From Clostridia bacterium (lineage in GTDB: Bacteria; Bacillota_A; Clostridia; Oscillospirales; CAG-272): 13,687 nt of DNA. Below are positions 6,843-12,990 of this stretch, in pieces (the stretch's first letter is position 1; every line of letters starts with the position of its first letter). Location of the stretch: contig JAGAIH010000290.1 in NCBI GenBank assembly GCA_017626655.1, positions 1-13,687 on the forward strand, given 5' to 3'. A program made the translations under genes and the position numbers. Under the pieces are notes generated by a model. The model saw nothing but the letters and a program-made list of their open reading frames with translations. It ran no database searches and was not told the DNA's origin.

Positions 6843-7718
6843 ATGCTGTATTCCTGCCAGACCTGCCATTTAGCCTCCCGCCTCGGGATCCACGCCGCCG
6901 TGGACGCCATGCTGGACGCGGGCTATCCTGCCTTGGATATATCTCTGTTCGGTAATAACGGCTTCATGCTGGCCGATGACTGGAGGGAGACCGCAAAGGC
7001 CCTCCGCGGTAAGGCCGAGGCGCGCGGAGCCGTCTTCAACCAGGCCCACGCTCCCTTCGGCGGCGGCTTTGAGCATTACACTAAGAATCTGATCCCCACC
7101 TTTCCCCGGGTCTTCGAGTTCTGCGAGGAGCTGGGTGTCCGTCAGATCGTGGTCCACCCCCTCCAGCAGGGAAGGTACTACGGCCGCGAGAGGGAACTAT
7201 TCGACATGAACATGGACTTCTACCGCTCTCTGGTCCCGCTGTCCGACAAGCACGGCATCAAGATCGCCATTGAGAATATGTGGCAGACCCACCCCGTCAC
7301 CTACCGCATCTGTGACGATGTCTGCGCCAATCCCCACGAGCTGGCGGCCTACTTCGATACCCTGAACGATCCCGCGCATTTCACGGTCTGCCTGGATATT
7401 GGCCACGTGGCCCTTTGCGGCAGAGAGCCCGAGGACGCCATCCGTATCCTGGGCCACGACCGCCTCGGCGCCCTTCACGTTCACGATGTGGACTACGTGA
7501 GCGATCTCCACACCATCCCGTACCTGGGGCGCGTCAACTGGAGCAACGTGATCTCCGCCCTGGCTGACATCGGCTATAAGGGGGAGTTCACCATGGAATC
7601 CGACGCCTTCCTGGCCCGCTATCCCAATGACTTTTTGCCCACGGCCACCAAGTTCATGGCGGATACCACCAAGTATCTGGCTGAGAAGCTGGAGGCGGCG
7701 TTGGCAGAAAGAGGCTAA
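6843..7718 (+). CDS. Sugar phosphate isomerase/epimerase-like TIM-barrel protein (AP endonuclease 2 superfamily)
   Basis: 291 residues from the ATG at 6843. AAAGGA (6826-6831) lies 11 bases away, while an in-frame GTG at 6834 is only 2 bases from it and is rejected. The protein is a single xylose-isomerase-like TIM barrel. The expected metal ligands are visible at strand ends: E144 in IAIEN, D185 and H188 in CLDIGH, H212 or H214 in LHVHDVD, and E252 in TMESD. Other conserved pieces are FNQAHAPFGG (about 65-74) and QIVVHPLQ (about 101-108). Members isomerise or epimerise free or phosphorylated sugars, or dehydrate inositol derivatives, using a divalent metal; substrate cannot be read from sequence. 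Divergence from the rhamnosidase gene suggests it works on a sugar released from plant glycosides. It does not look like a classical RhaA. An endonuclease IV role is unlikely because the full set of nine metal ligands is absent. Confidence 0.85.
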   Translation: MLYSCQTCHLASRLGIHAAVDAMLDAGYPALDISLFGNNGFMLADDWRETAKALRGKAEARGAVFNQAHAPFGGGFEHYTKNLIPTFPRVFEFCEELGVRQIVVHPLQQGRYYGRERELFDMNMDFYRSLVPLSDKHGIKIAIENMWQTHPVTYRICDDVCANPHELAAYFDTLNDPAHFTVCLDIGHVALCGREPEDAIRILGHDRLGALHVHDVDYVSDLHTIPYLGRVNWSNVISALADIGYKGEFTMESDAFLARYPNDFLPTATKFMADTTKYLAEKLEAALAERG

Positions 7719-7736
7719 AACCCTTTGATACATATA

Positions 7737-7777
7737 GAAAAACCACCGTTCAGCCCAAGGCTTTTCGGTGGTTTTTC
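7737..7777. terminator. Bidirectional terminator between convergent genes
   Basis: A 12-bp stem (GAAAAACCACCG 7737-7748 with its complement 7766-7777) encloses a 17-base loop that can fold into a small inner hairpin (AGCC 7752-7755 with GGCT 7759-7762). Both arms end in runs that read as T tracts on either strand, so it serves the sugar isomerase-like gene and the minus-strand gene ending at 7858. Confidence 0.85.
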
Positions 7778-7857
7778 TCGTTACGGAGAAATGATTTAGT
7801 ATAATTCTGCGCCTCTTCTTGTGGAATGGCGTTCAAATGACCGCGTATGTAAGGGGA

Positions 7858-8289
7858 TCACTTGCAGCCCGCGACCATCTCCTCGACCCAGGCGACCAGC
7901 TCGGTCTGGAGCTCGGGGGTGAGGGTGCCGCCGAACATTAGGAAGCCGCCGAAGGAGACGACCTTGGTGCCGACCAGGTTGGTACCGGCGTTCTTGATGA
8001 TATCCGCGATCTTGTCAGCGGTGGCCTGATCGCCGTCCACCAGCAGAGCCACGTTCGCGGCGCGGGTCTTGTTCAGCTCGGCGCAGAAGCGGCGGATATC
8101 GTCGGACAGCTCGCCCTTGACAGAGAGACCCAGGATCACGATGCGCTCCTTGTCGCAGGGATACTCGGGGGGGAATTTGCCGCTGGTCGCGTTGACGGAC
8201 AGCTCGTACTTGTCGGCGATCACCTTCGCGAACTGAGCCATGCCTTTTTTCTTGGAATCGTGCAGAACACGCATCTTGATAAGAGCCAT
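7858..8289 (-). CDS. Small flavodoxin-fold-like protein
   Basis: 143 residues from the ATG at 8289, which has AGGAGG (8298-8303) 8 bases upstream; an in-frame start further upstream at 8331 lacks such a site. The pattern of alternating strands and helices suits a flavodoxin-like fold: IKMRVLHDSKKKGMAQFAKVIADKY (strand, loop, helix, residues about 4-28), RIVILGLSVKGELSDDIRRFCAEL (about 49-72), NVALLVDG (about 79-86) and TKVVSFGGFLMFGGTL (about 108-123). In true flavodoxins the first loop binds the FMN phosphate through a T/S-x-T-G-N-T motif; here it is HDSKKKG, so FMN binding is doubtful. The protein is cytosolic with two Cys residues, at positions 45 and 69, plus one at 142. It stands alone with its own promoter and a terminator behind it. 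Function is unknown. Confidence 0.6.
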   Translation of the reverse strand: MALIKMRVLHDSKKKGMAQFAKVIADKYELSVNATSGKFPPEYPCDKERIVILGLSVKGELSDDIRRFCAELNKTRAANVALLVDGDQATADKIADIIKNAGTNLVGTKVVSFGGFLMFGGTLTPELQTELVAWVEEMVAGCK

Positions 8290-8347
8290 GATAAAAACCT
8301 CCTGATTCGGTGTAGCGCATTCGGCGCGCACATCCGTTATTAGAAAT

Positions 8348-8356
8348 ATTATAGCA
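8348..8356 (-). promoter_or_regulatory. Extended -10 promoter of the flavodoxin-like gene
   Basis: On the minus strand TGCTATAAT (8356-8348) gives an extended -10 with a perfect hexamer. No good -35 lies 17 bases upstream (TTTCTT), which fits an extended -10 promoter. The leader to the ATG at 8289 is about 50 bases and includes the AGGAGG site. Confidence 0.6.
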
Positions 8357-8511
8357 TAAAATGAAGAAAAAAGAAAGACCTTTTGTGAAATAAAAAATCT
8401 TTGTAGGAATGGACAATTTTGGCCGTTGAAATCAAGTCATATTGACGGACGGCCGACTGTAAGGATCTTCGGAAGTACCTATGGAATACTGCAAAAATAT
8501 GTTCCCTTTTA

Positions 8512-8535
8512 TATGCTAAATTTTGATTTAGTATA
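8512..8535. repeat. AT-rich inverted repeat in the 8290-8564 intergenic gap
   Basis: TATGCTAAAT (8512-8521) and ATTTAGTATA (8526-8535) form a 10-bp hairpin with one G-T pair and a 4-base loop. The gap of 275 bases otherwise holds only the flavodoxin-like gene's promoter. The hairpin is too AT-rich for a standard terminator; it may be a weak one for the minus-strand gene ending at 8565, or a protein-binding site. A second weak hairpin, CCCCGA (8559-8564) with TCGGGG (8576-8581), spans that gene's stop codon. Confidence 0.35.
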
Positions 8536-8564
8536 ATAATATGGATATCCGAACAAGCCCCCGA

Positions 8565-8984
8565 TCATTCTTCCCTCGGGGTCTCTGTCGCTCCCGATCC
8601 GTCGTAGTCCACGCAGTTCTCGGGCATAGCCCAAGGCTTCTTCAGCCACCATGTCCAGCCCATGATTTCGTGATCCCAACAAGTCATCATATGCTCCGTA
8701 ATGATGGCCTTGACGACAGACAGCTGGGCGACGGTATGGGGCATATATTCCGCGACCGAGATGGCGGCGTACAGGCGGATGTGCTTGTCCTCGCTGTCCA
8801 TCAGCTCTGCGAAGTCTTTCACCCGCTCGGGGTAGCCGTTACCGATATCCTTGGCGGCTTTGCGGAAGACGTCGGAGCCTCTGTTGAACCGCCTGACCGA
8901 CTTGGGGTCGCCATAGTCCACGGTCCGTTGCATCTCTACACCTTCATGCCAGCGCTCAAGGTTATATTCGTAGCTCTTTTCCAT
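8565..8984 (-). CDS. Small helical protein, HEAT/DUF2019-like, unknown function
   Basis: 139 residues from the ATG at 8984, preceded by GAGGGA at about 7 bases. An in-frame GTG at 8999 would overlap the tadA stop as GTGA, giving 144 residues, but has a poorer ribosome binding site. The middle part (about residues 28-95) is helical, with KSVRRFNRGSDVFRKAAKDI and DKHIRLYAAISVAEYM, resembling a single HEAT-type pair as in DUF2019 proteins; this family match is tentative. The C-terminus is Trp-rich (DHEIMGWTWWLKKPW) and polar at the end. It has no signal peptide or membrane segment. It is the last gene of the CPBP-tadA operon, 11 bases after tadA. I cannot assign a function; small HEAT-like proteins of this kind sometimes act as immunity proteins, but nothing here shows a partner toxin. 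Confidence 0.65.
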   Translation of the reverse strand: MEKSYEYNLERWHEGVEMQRTVDYGDPKSVRRFNRGSDVFRKAAKDIGNGYPERVKDFAELMDSEDKHIRLYAAISVAEYMPHTVAQLSVVKAIITEHMMTCWDHEIMGWTWWLKKPWAMPENCVDYDGSGATETPREE

Positions 8985-8995
8985 AGGTGCTTCCC

Positions 8996-9484
8996 TCACG
9001 GCTCCCGAGAAGGATCTCTTCTGTCACGGAAGAAACTCTGTAAGATCTCCTTACAGTCCTCCTCCAGACAACCGAATTCCACCTTGGTGTGCTTGCTCTC
9101 CACAGGATGCCGGTGCAGGGCCCATACACTCCCCATGGCCCCCGCTACGGGATCGGCGGCTCCGCAGACCACACGGGGGATCCTGGCGTGGAGGATGGCC
9201 CCTCCGCACATGGTGCAAGGCTCCAGGGTGACGTAGAGGGTGCAGTCCTCCAGCCGCCAGCCGCCCAGGACGGCGCAACCTTCTGCGATGGCGTTGATCT
9301 CGGCGTGGCCCAGGGCGGTACCCATGACCTCGCGGGTGTTGCGACCTTTCGCCAGGATCTCGCCTGTGGCGTTGGAGATCAGCGCCGCGCCCACAGGCAC
9401 GTCTCCATCCTCCGCCGCTCTGCGGGCCTCCTCGAGGGCTACACGCATCATCCCTTCATCCAATTCCGAAAACACTCCGCTCAT
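8996..9484 (-). CDS. tadA: tRNA-specific adenosine(34) deaminase
   Basis: 162 residues. TadA converts adenosine to inosine at the wobble position of tRNA-Arg(ACG), and is normally essential. The zinc and catalytic motifs are complete: H60-A-E62 (E62 is the proton shuttle) and P89-C90-T-M-C93. The substrate-pocket GRN (47-49) and the opening MMRVALEEARRAAEDGDVPVGAALI pattern are typical of the family. A short 11-residue extension precedes the usual start, and the ATG at 9484 overlaps the upstream stop by four bases (ATGA); GGAGG within the upstream gene provides the ribosome binding site. Length is normal. It is translationally coupled to the CPBP protease gene and followed closely by a small HEAT-like gene. 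Guanine or cytosine deaminases share the fold, but the motif set and length favour TadA. Confidence 0.93.
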   Translation of the reverse strand: MSGVFSELDEGMMRVALEEARRAAEDGDVPVGAALISNATGEILAKGRNTREVMGTALGHAEINAIAEGCAVLGGWRLEDCTLYVTLEPCTMCGGAILHARIPRVVCGAADPVAGAMGSVWALHRHPVESKHTKVEFGCLEEDCKEILQSFFRDRRDPSREP

Positions 9485-10506
9485 AGCAGAGCCTCCAGGT
9501 CCATGAAGGTAATCATGAGGTAAGTCATCACCATGGAGGCCACCGCCACGGCGGCGAAGACGATCATACCGGGGGTGCGGAGGCCGCGTGCCACGGTGGT
9601 CCCGCTGACAGTCTCGTCGTAGGCATCCACCTCGGTAACGGTGCTTCCCTGCTCTCCGAAGACGCCAAGAGAGCGGGTCTTCTTCTCCTCAATACCCTTT
9701 TTGCGGTAATAGCGGATCAGGATCACGATACTGACGCTTCCAAGGACCAGTACCACGATATCCCACAGGACGAGGAGCGGCTCGATGGCGTCGCCGTAGC
9801 GGCCGTAGTACAGCACCTCGGTGATGACCGAGATCTCGTTGTTGAGGAGGTGGAAGAAGATGCCGCACCAGATGGAGCCTGTCAGCTCGTACATGAGAGC
9901 CATGGCGATGCCAGCAACGAAGGTGTAGAAGAGCTGGCCGATATTCTGGTGCATGAGGGCGAAGGTCAAGGCGCTGATCAGCACCGCCTGGGTACGGCCG
10001 AAGGGGCGGAGATTGCCGTAGACCACGCCGCGGAACAGGAACTCCTCGGCGAAGGCGGGGGAGAGGGCGACGGTCATGTACATGATGACGGTGGAGGGGT
10101 TATCGTAGCCCGTAGGGGCGATCAGCTCGGGAGGGATCTCGTAGCCGATGAGGTCACAGACCCAGGAGTTGATATAGCCTGCCGCCGTGATCATGGCCAG
10201 GCCCGCCAGGATCATGAGGGGGAAGACGGCGGGGAGCTTGATGGAGTAGCGGATGGGCTGGGTCTTGTTCTTCTTGCTCAGGATGTAGAACATGGCGCCA
10301 CCCAGGATGAAGGGGGCCATGTAGCAGGCGGAGGAGAGCAGACCGTAAATAGCGGTCCCCCACTTGCCCGTGAAGATCTCGGCGAAAAAGAGCTGATCCA
10401 TGGTGGAAAGCTCTGAGAAAACGCCCAAAAAGATGACAAGAGACCAGCCTATGCAGTTGAGAACACCCACGTAGGAGCGGGTGGAGGGATTTTGCGGCTT
10501 CAGCAT
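9481..10506 (-). CDS. CPBP-family intramembrane metalloprotease (CAAX/bacteriocin-processing type)
   Basis: 341 residues. All three family motifs are visible: E154-E155-x3-R159 in AEEFLFRG, F182-x3-H186 in TFALMH, and H219-x3-N223 in FFHLLNN. About eight hydrophobic segments are present, the core lying between residues 95 and 275. After the core comes a polar loop (about 262-310) and a further C-terminal helix (about 312-336), which is longer than a minimal CPBP domain. Family members include Rce1-like prenyl proteases and bacterial proteins linked to bacteriocin maturation and self-immunity, although many bacterial copies have no known substrate. GGAGG (10513-10517) lies 6 bases before the ATG. 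It is the first gene of an operon with tadA, overlapping it by four bases, and has a perfect consensus promoter. No bacteriocin gene is visible nearby. Confidence 0.88.
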   Translation of the reverse strand: MLKPQNPSTRSYVGVLNCIGWSLVIFLGVFSELSTMDQLFFAEIFTGKWGTAIYGLLSSACYMAPFILGGAMFYILSKKNKTQPIRYSIKLPAVFPLMILAGLAMITAAGYINSWVCDLIGYEIPPELIAPTGYDNPSTVIMYMTVALSPAFAEEFLFRGVVYGNLRPFGRTQAVLISALTFALMHQNIGQLFYTFVAGIAMALMYELTGSIWCGIFFHLLNNEISVITEVLYYGRYGDAIEPLLVLWDIVVLVLGSVSIVILIRYYRKKGIEEKKTRSLGVFGEQGSTVTEVDAYDETVSGTTVARGLRTPGMIVFAAVAVASMVMTYLMITFMDLEALL

Positions 10507-10537
10507 ACGGTACCTCCGTGATTTTCCTTATTAGAAC

Positions 10538-10566
10538 ATTATACCACCTGTGTCGCGGTTTGTCAA
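10538..10566 (-). promoter_or_regulatory. Consensus SigA promoter of the CPBP-tadA operon
   Basis: On the minus strand TTGACA (10566-10561) and TATAAT (10543-10538) are separated by 17 bases, with TGG before the -10 giving an extended -10. It sits directly behind the terminator of the PII operon, so the terminator tail nearly touches the -35. Confidence 0.87.
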
Positions 10567-10575
10567 GTAGAAAAG

Positions 10576-10600
10576 AAGTACCGCCCCAAGGACGGTACCT
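10576..10600 (-). terminator. Terminator of the DUF1538-PII operon
   Basis: On the minus strand AGGTACCG pairs with CGGTACTT (8 bp including one G-T pair) around a 9-base loop, followed by a pyrimidine-rich CTTTTCTACTT tail. It starts 7 bases after the last PII stop. The stem is moderate in strength and the T tract imperfect. Confidence 0.6.
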
Positions 10601-10607
10601 CCGGTAT

Positions 10608-10940
10608 TCACTTTTCGGTCTTGCTCTCGTCGCCCACAAGGCCTACGGCGGCGTCTACGGGGAGGGAGAAGGCGATGCCCTGACCTGGGGTCTTCAGACC
10701 CACGGCGCGGTACAGGCCGTGGAGGACGTTGTCCTTGATCTCGGCAGGAACCAGGATCATGACTATCTCCTTTTCGGGCTGGACGGCGATCTCAAACTTC
10801 TTTTCAGCCAGGGCGTTGGCGGTGCCTCTGGCGTGAATGACGGTACCGCCTTTGGCGCCGAACTCCTTGGCGGCATCCATAACGGCGTCGGCAAAGCCTG
10901 CGTTGACGATGCAGAAAATGACTTCATGCTCAAAATTCAT
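10608..10940 (-). CDS. PII-like signalling protein (second in operon)
   Basis: 110 residues, the usual PII length. The fold pattern is HEVIFCIVNAGFADAVMDAAKEFG (strand, helix), GAKGGTVIHARGTA (28-41) at the base of the T-loop, EKEIVMILVP (56-65), a second helix, and GLKTPGQGIAFSLPVDAAVGLV (81-102), matching the C-terminal GDGKIFVLPVE region of GlnB. The T-loop (about 40-55) is shorter than in GlnB and lacks the uridylylated Tyr and its surrounding YRG motif, so this is a PII-like protein rather than a classical GlnB/GlnK. PII proteins are trimers that sense ATP/ADP and a small effector and bind target proteins, often transporters. AGGAGG (10948-10953) lies 7 bases before the ATG. It follows another, quite different PII-like gene by 21 bases and shares its operon with a DUF1538 membrane protein. 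Confidence 0.85.
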   Translation of the reverse strand: MNFEHEVIFCIVNAGFADAVMDAAKEFGAKGGTVIHARGTANALAEKKFEIAVQPEKEIVMILVPAEIKDNVLHGLYRAVGLKTPGQGIAFSLPVDAAVGLVGDESKTEK

Positions 10941-10961
10941 GATCTTACCTCCTGATTCTGT

Positions 10962-11321
10962 TTAGGCGGGGGTGTTGGAGAGGAAGCGGTAGATGGCTAC
11001 GCCGATGGTACCCGTCATGGGGACGGTGTAGGCGATGCCCTTGCCGTTTCGGATGGTCTTGAACTTCTGATCCAGAGCGGACAGCGCCTTATCGCACATA
11101 TCCTCGCGGATGACGCTGAAGATGACGGTCTTGTCGGTCTCGCCGATGCCCAGGAGACGGAGGGTCTCCTTGCTGGCGGTGCCGCGGGCGTTCATGGCGG
11201 TCTGGAAGTTGACCTCAAAGGACTGGAGCAGGTCGGTATAGAACTCGGCCTTCTCGCGGTTGACCACGGTGACCAGGAGCTTCAGCTTGCGGGGGGCTAT
11301 GAGGTTTTCGTTTTCTTTCAC
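10962..11321 (-). CDS. PII-like signalling protein (first in operon, GTG start)
   Basis: 119 residues starting with GTG at 11321; AGGAGG (11330-11335) lies 8 bases upstream and abuts the stop of the DUF1538 gene. RKLKLLVTVVNREKAEFYTDLLQSF (11-35) is the first strand and helix, MNARGTAS (43-50) the T-loop base, DKTVIFSVI (63-71) the third strand, and IRNGKGIAYTVPMTG (90-104) the C-terminal nucleotide-binding element. An ARGTA motif at the T-loop base and G-x-GIA near the C-terminus are shared with the downstream PII-like protein, but overall identity between the two is low. The classical T-loop Tyr is absent. Ten extra residues extend the N-terminus. Placed between the membrane protein and the second PII, it is probably a dedicated regulator of that membrane protein; hetero-oligomers with its neighbour are possible. 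Confidence 0.82.
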   Translation of the reverse strand: MKENENLIAPRKLKLLVTVVNREKAEFYTDLLQSFEVNFQTAMNARGTASKETLRLLGIGETDKTVIFSVIREDMCDKALSALDQKFKTIRNGKGIAYTVPMTGTIGVAIYRFLSNTPA

Positions 11322-11335
11322 GATGCTTCCCTCCT

Positions 11336-12859
11336 TTACATGAATCGGATGATCTGCTCGTCATCCGCAGACAGGATGCGCTTCATGGCGATGCGGTCGC
11401 GGACCTTCTTCTGGACCACGGCGCGGAAGCCGAGAAGCTGGATGGTGATGAGGGGGGTCATGGCTACCATGGCCACGATGCCGAAGCCGTCGGCCAGGAC
11501 CTTACCCTCGCCCTGGAGCGCGCAGCAGGCGCCGATGGCCAGGGGGAGAATAAAGCCCGAGGTCAGAGGACCGCTGGCCACGCCGCCCGAGTCAAAGGCG
11601 ATGGCGGTATAGATACCGGGGACGAAGAAGGAAAGCCCCAGGGAGATGAGGTAGCCGGGGATGACGTAGAAGAGGATGGAGAAATCGAAGTAGATGCGGA
11701 GCATGGACAGGGCGAGGGAGATGCCCACGCCGATGGACAGGGCCAGCATCATGGACTTCTTGCTGACGCCGCCGTCGGTGATGTCCTCCACCTGCTTGTT
11801 CAGCACGTGGACGGCGGGCTCGGCCAGGACGACGACCATACCCAGGATGAAGCCGGCCACCACCAGGATGGCGGGATGGAGGCTTGCCAGCTCGGTACCC
11901 AGCTTGTAGCCGATGGGCATGAAGCCCACCGAAACGGCGGTGAGGAAGATCACCAGGCCAAAGAAGGTGTAGGCGATGCCCACGGCGATTTGCCCCAGCT
12001 TCTTTCCCGGGAGCTTGAGGACCGTGATCTGGAGGATGACAAAGAACACCACGATCAGCCCCAGGGCGAGGCCCACCTCCTTGAGGGTGTGGAGGATCTT
12101 TTCCACCAGAGCGAAGCCCAGACCGTTCTCGATGGCGTAGTCGGGGACCCGGTAGGCGATCTCGCCGTCCACGGTAGCGCCCAGGAGCATGACCGCCAGG
12201 ATAGGGCCTACGGAGCACATGGCGATGAGACCGAAGGAGTTCTCTCCCACGTCCTTACCGCCGATGCTGGCGGCGATGCCCACGCCCAGGGCCATGATGA
12301 AGGGGACGGTAATGGGACCCGTGGTGACGCCGCCCGAGTCGAAGGCCATGGGCAGGAAGTCGCCGTTGCCCACCGCCACCACCAGGGCGGCCAGGGCGAA
12401 GAGGATCATGTAAAAATACAGGAGCATGGAGGACAGGGGCTTATGGAAGACCATCTTGATTACCGAAAGGACCAGGAAGATGCCAACGCCCACACCCACC
12501 GCCACGATGAGCAGGGTGCCGTTCAGCACGTCCTTGACCTGGTTGGCCAGCACCGTCAGATCCGGCTCGGCCACGGTGATGAGCAGGCCCATGAGGAAGC
12601 AGACGCCGATCAGCAGGAGCAGCTTTTTGGACTTGGTGAGACCCGCGCCGGTGTACTCGCCCATAGGGGTCATGGCCATATCGGCGCCCATGCTGAACAG
12701 GCCGATACCCAGGATCAAAAACACCGCCGAGACCAGGAATACACCGATCTCAAGGCCCGTAAAATGGACAAGGGGGGTGAGGTTCAAGAGCACCACGATG
12801 GCGGCTACGGGCAAGACCGACATCAGCGCTTCTTGGATCTTTTTCAATAAAACAGTCAT
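11336..12859 (-). CDS. DUF1538 family membrane protein, two internal repeats (putative transporter)
   Basis: 507 residues with about 12 or more hydrophobic segments, typical of DUF1538. The two halves are clearly duplicated: AEPDLTVLANQVKDV (97-111) matches AEPAVHVLNKQVEDI (346-360), FDSGGVTTGPIT (173-184) matches FDSGGVASGPLT (422-433), and GLIAMCSVGPILAVMLLG (210-227) matches GIVAMVAMTPLITIQLLG (460-477). The offset is 249 residues throughout the first two. Such pseudo-symmetric duplication with conserved Gly-Pro breaks and acidic residues inside membrane segments is usual for secondary transporters and channels, but I know of no proven substrate. AGGAGG (12865-12870) lies 5 bases before the ATG. 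It is the first gene of an operon with two PII-like genes, 14 bases and then 21 bases apart, which suggests PII control of its activity. Confidence 0.9.
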   Translation of the reverse strand: MTVLLKKIQEALMSVLPVAAIVVLLNLTPLVHFTGLEIGVFLVSAVFLILGIGLFSMGADMAMTPMGEYTGAGLTKSKKLLLLIGVCFLMGLLITVAEPDLTVLANQVKDVLNGTLLIVAVGVGVGIFLVLSVIKMVFHKPLSSMLLYFYMILFALAALVVAVGNGDFLPMAFDSGGVTTGPITVPFIMALGVGIAASIGGKDVGENSFGLIAMCSVGPILAVMLLGATVDGEIAYRVPDYAIENGLGFALVEKILHTLKEVGLALGLIVVFFVILQITVLKLPGKKLGQIAVGIAYTFFGLVIFLTAVSVGFMPIGYKLGTELASLHPAILVVAGFILGMVVVLAEPAVHVLNKQVEDITDGGVSKKSMMLALSIGVGISLALSMLRIYFDFSILFYVIPGYLISLGLSFFVPGIYTAIAFDSGGVASGPLTSGFILPLAIGACCALQGEGKVLADGFGIVAMVAMTPLITIQLLGFRAVVQKKVRDRIAMKRILSADDEQIIRFM

Positions 12860-12887
12860 GCTTCCCTCCTACTTGAATTGCACTATT

Positions 12888-12916
12888 ATTATATCATGCA
12901 ATCATTAGATTTTCAA
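12888..12916 (-). promoter_or_regulatory. Promoter of the DUF1538-PII operon
   Basis: On the minus strand TTGAAA (12916-12911) and TATAAT (12893-12888) are separated by 17 bases, with TGA before the -10 giving an extended -10. The predicted leader is about 22 bases long and holds only the AGGAGG site. Confidence 0.8.
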
Positions 12917-12958
12917 TTGTGGGATATCATGAACTTCAGTATTCTAAAGCGGAGCTTT

Positions 12959-12973
12959 TCGTGAATTCCACGA
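12959..12973. promoter_or_regulatory. Operator-like inverted repeat between divergent promoters
   Basis: TCGTG (12959-12963) and CACGA (12969-12973) form a perfect 5-bp inverted repeat around AATTC, 17 bases upstream of the lipid-kinase -35. A second small inverted repeat, AAAGC (12946-12950) with GCTTT (12954-12958), abuts it. Either could be a regulator site; the arms are short and chance is possible. Confidence 0.25.
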
Positions 12974-12990
12974 TGATCTTTCAAAATCCC

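Noticed and set aside
6843..7718. Endonuclease IV (Nfo) identity for the TIM-barrel gene
   Set aside because: The fold is shared, but the full nine-ligand trinuclear zinc set of Nfo is not present, whereas the four-ligand sugar isomerase set is.
11807..12850. Open frame of 347 codons on the plus strand opposite the DUF1538 gene
   Set aside because: Composition dominated by His, Asp, Glu and Gln is the reverse reading of hydrophobic membrane codons. It is a shadow.
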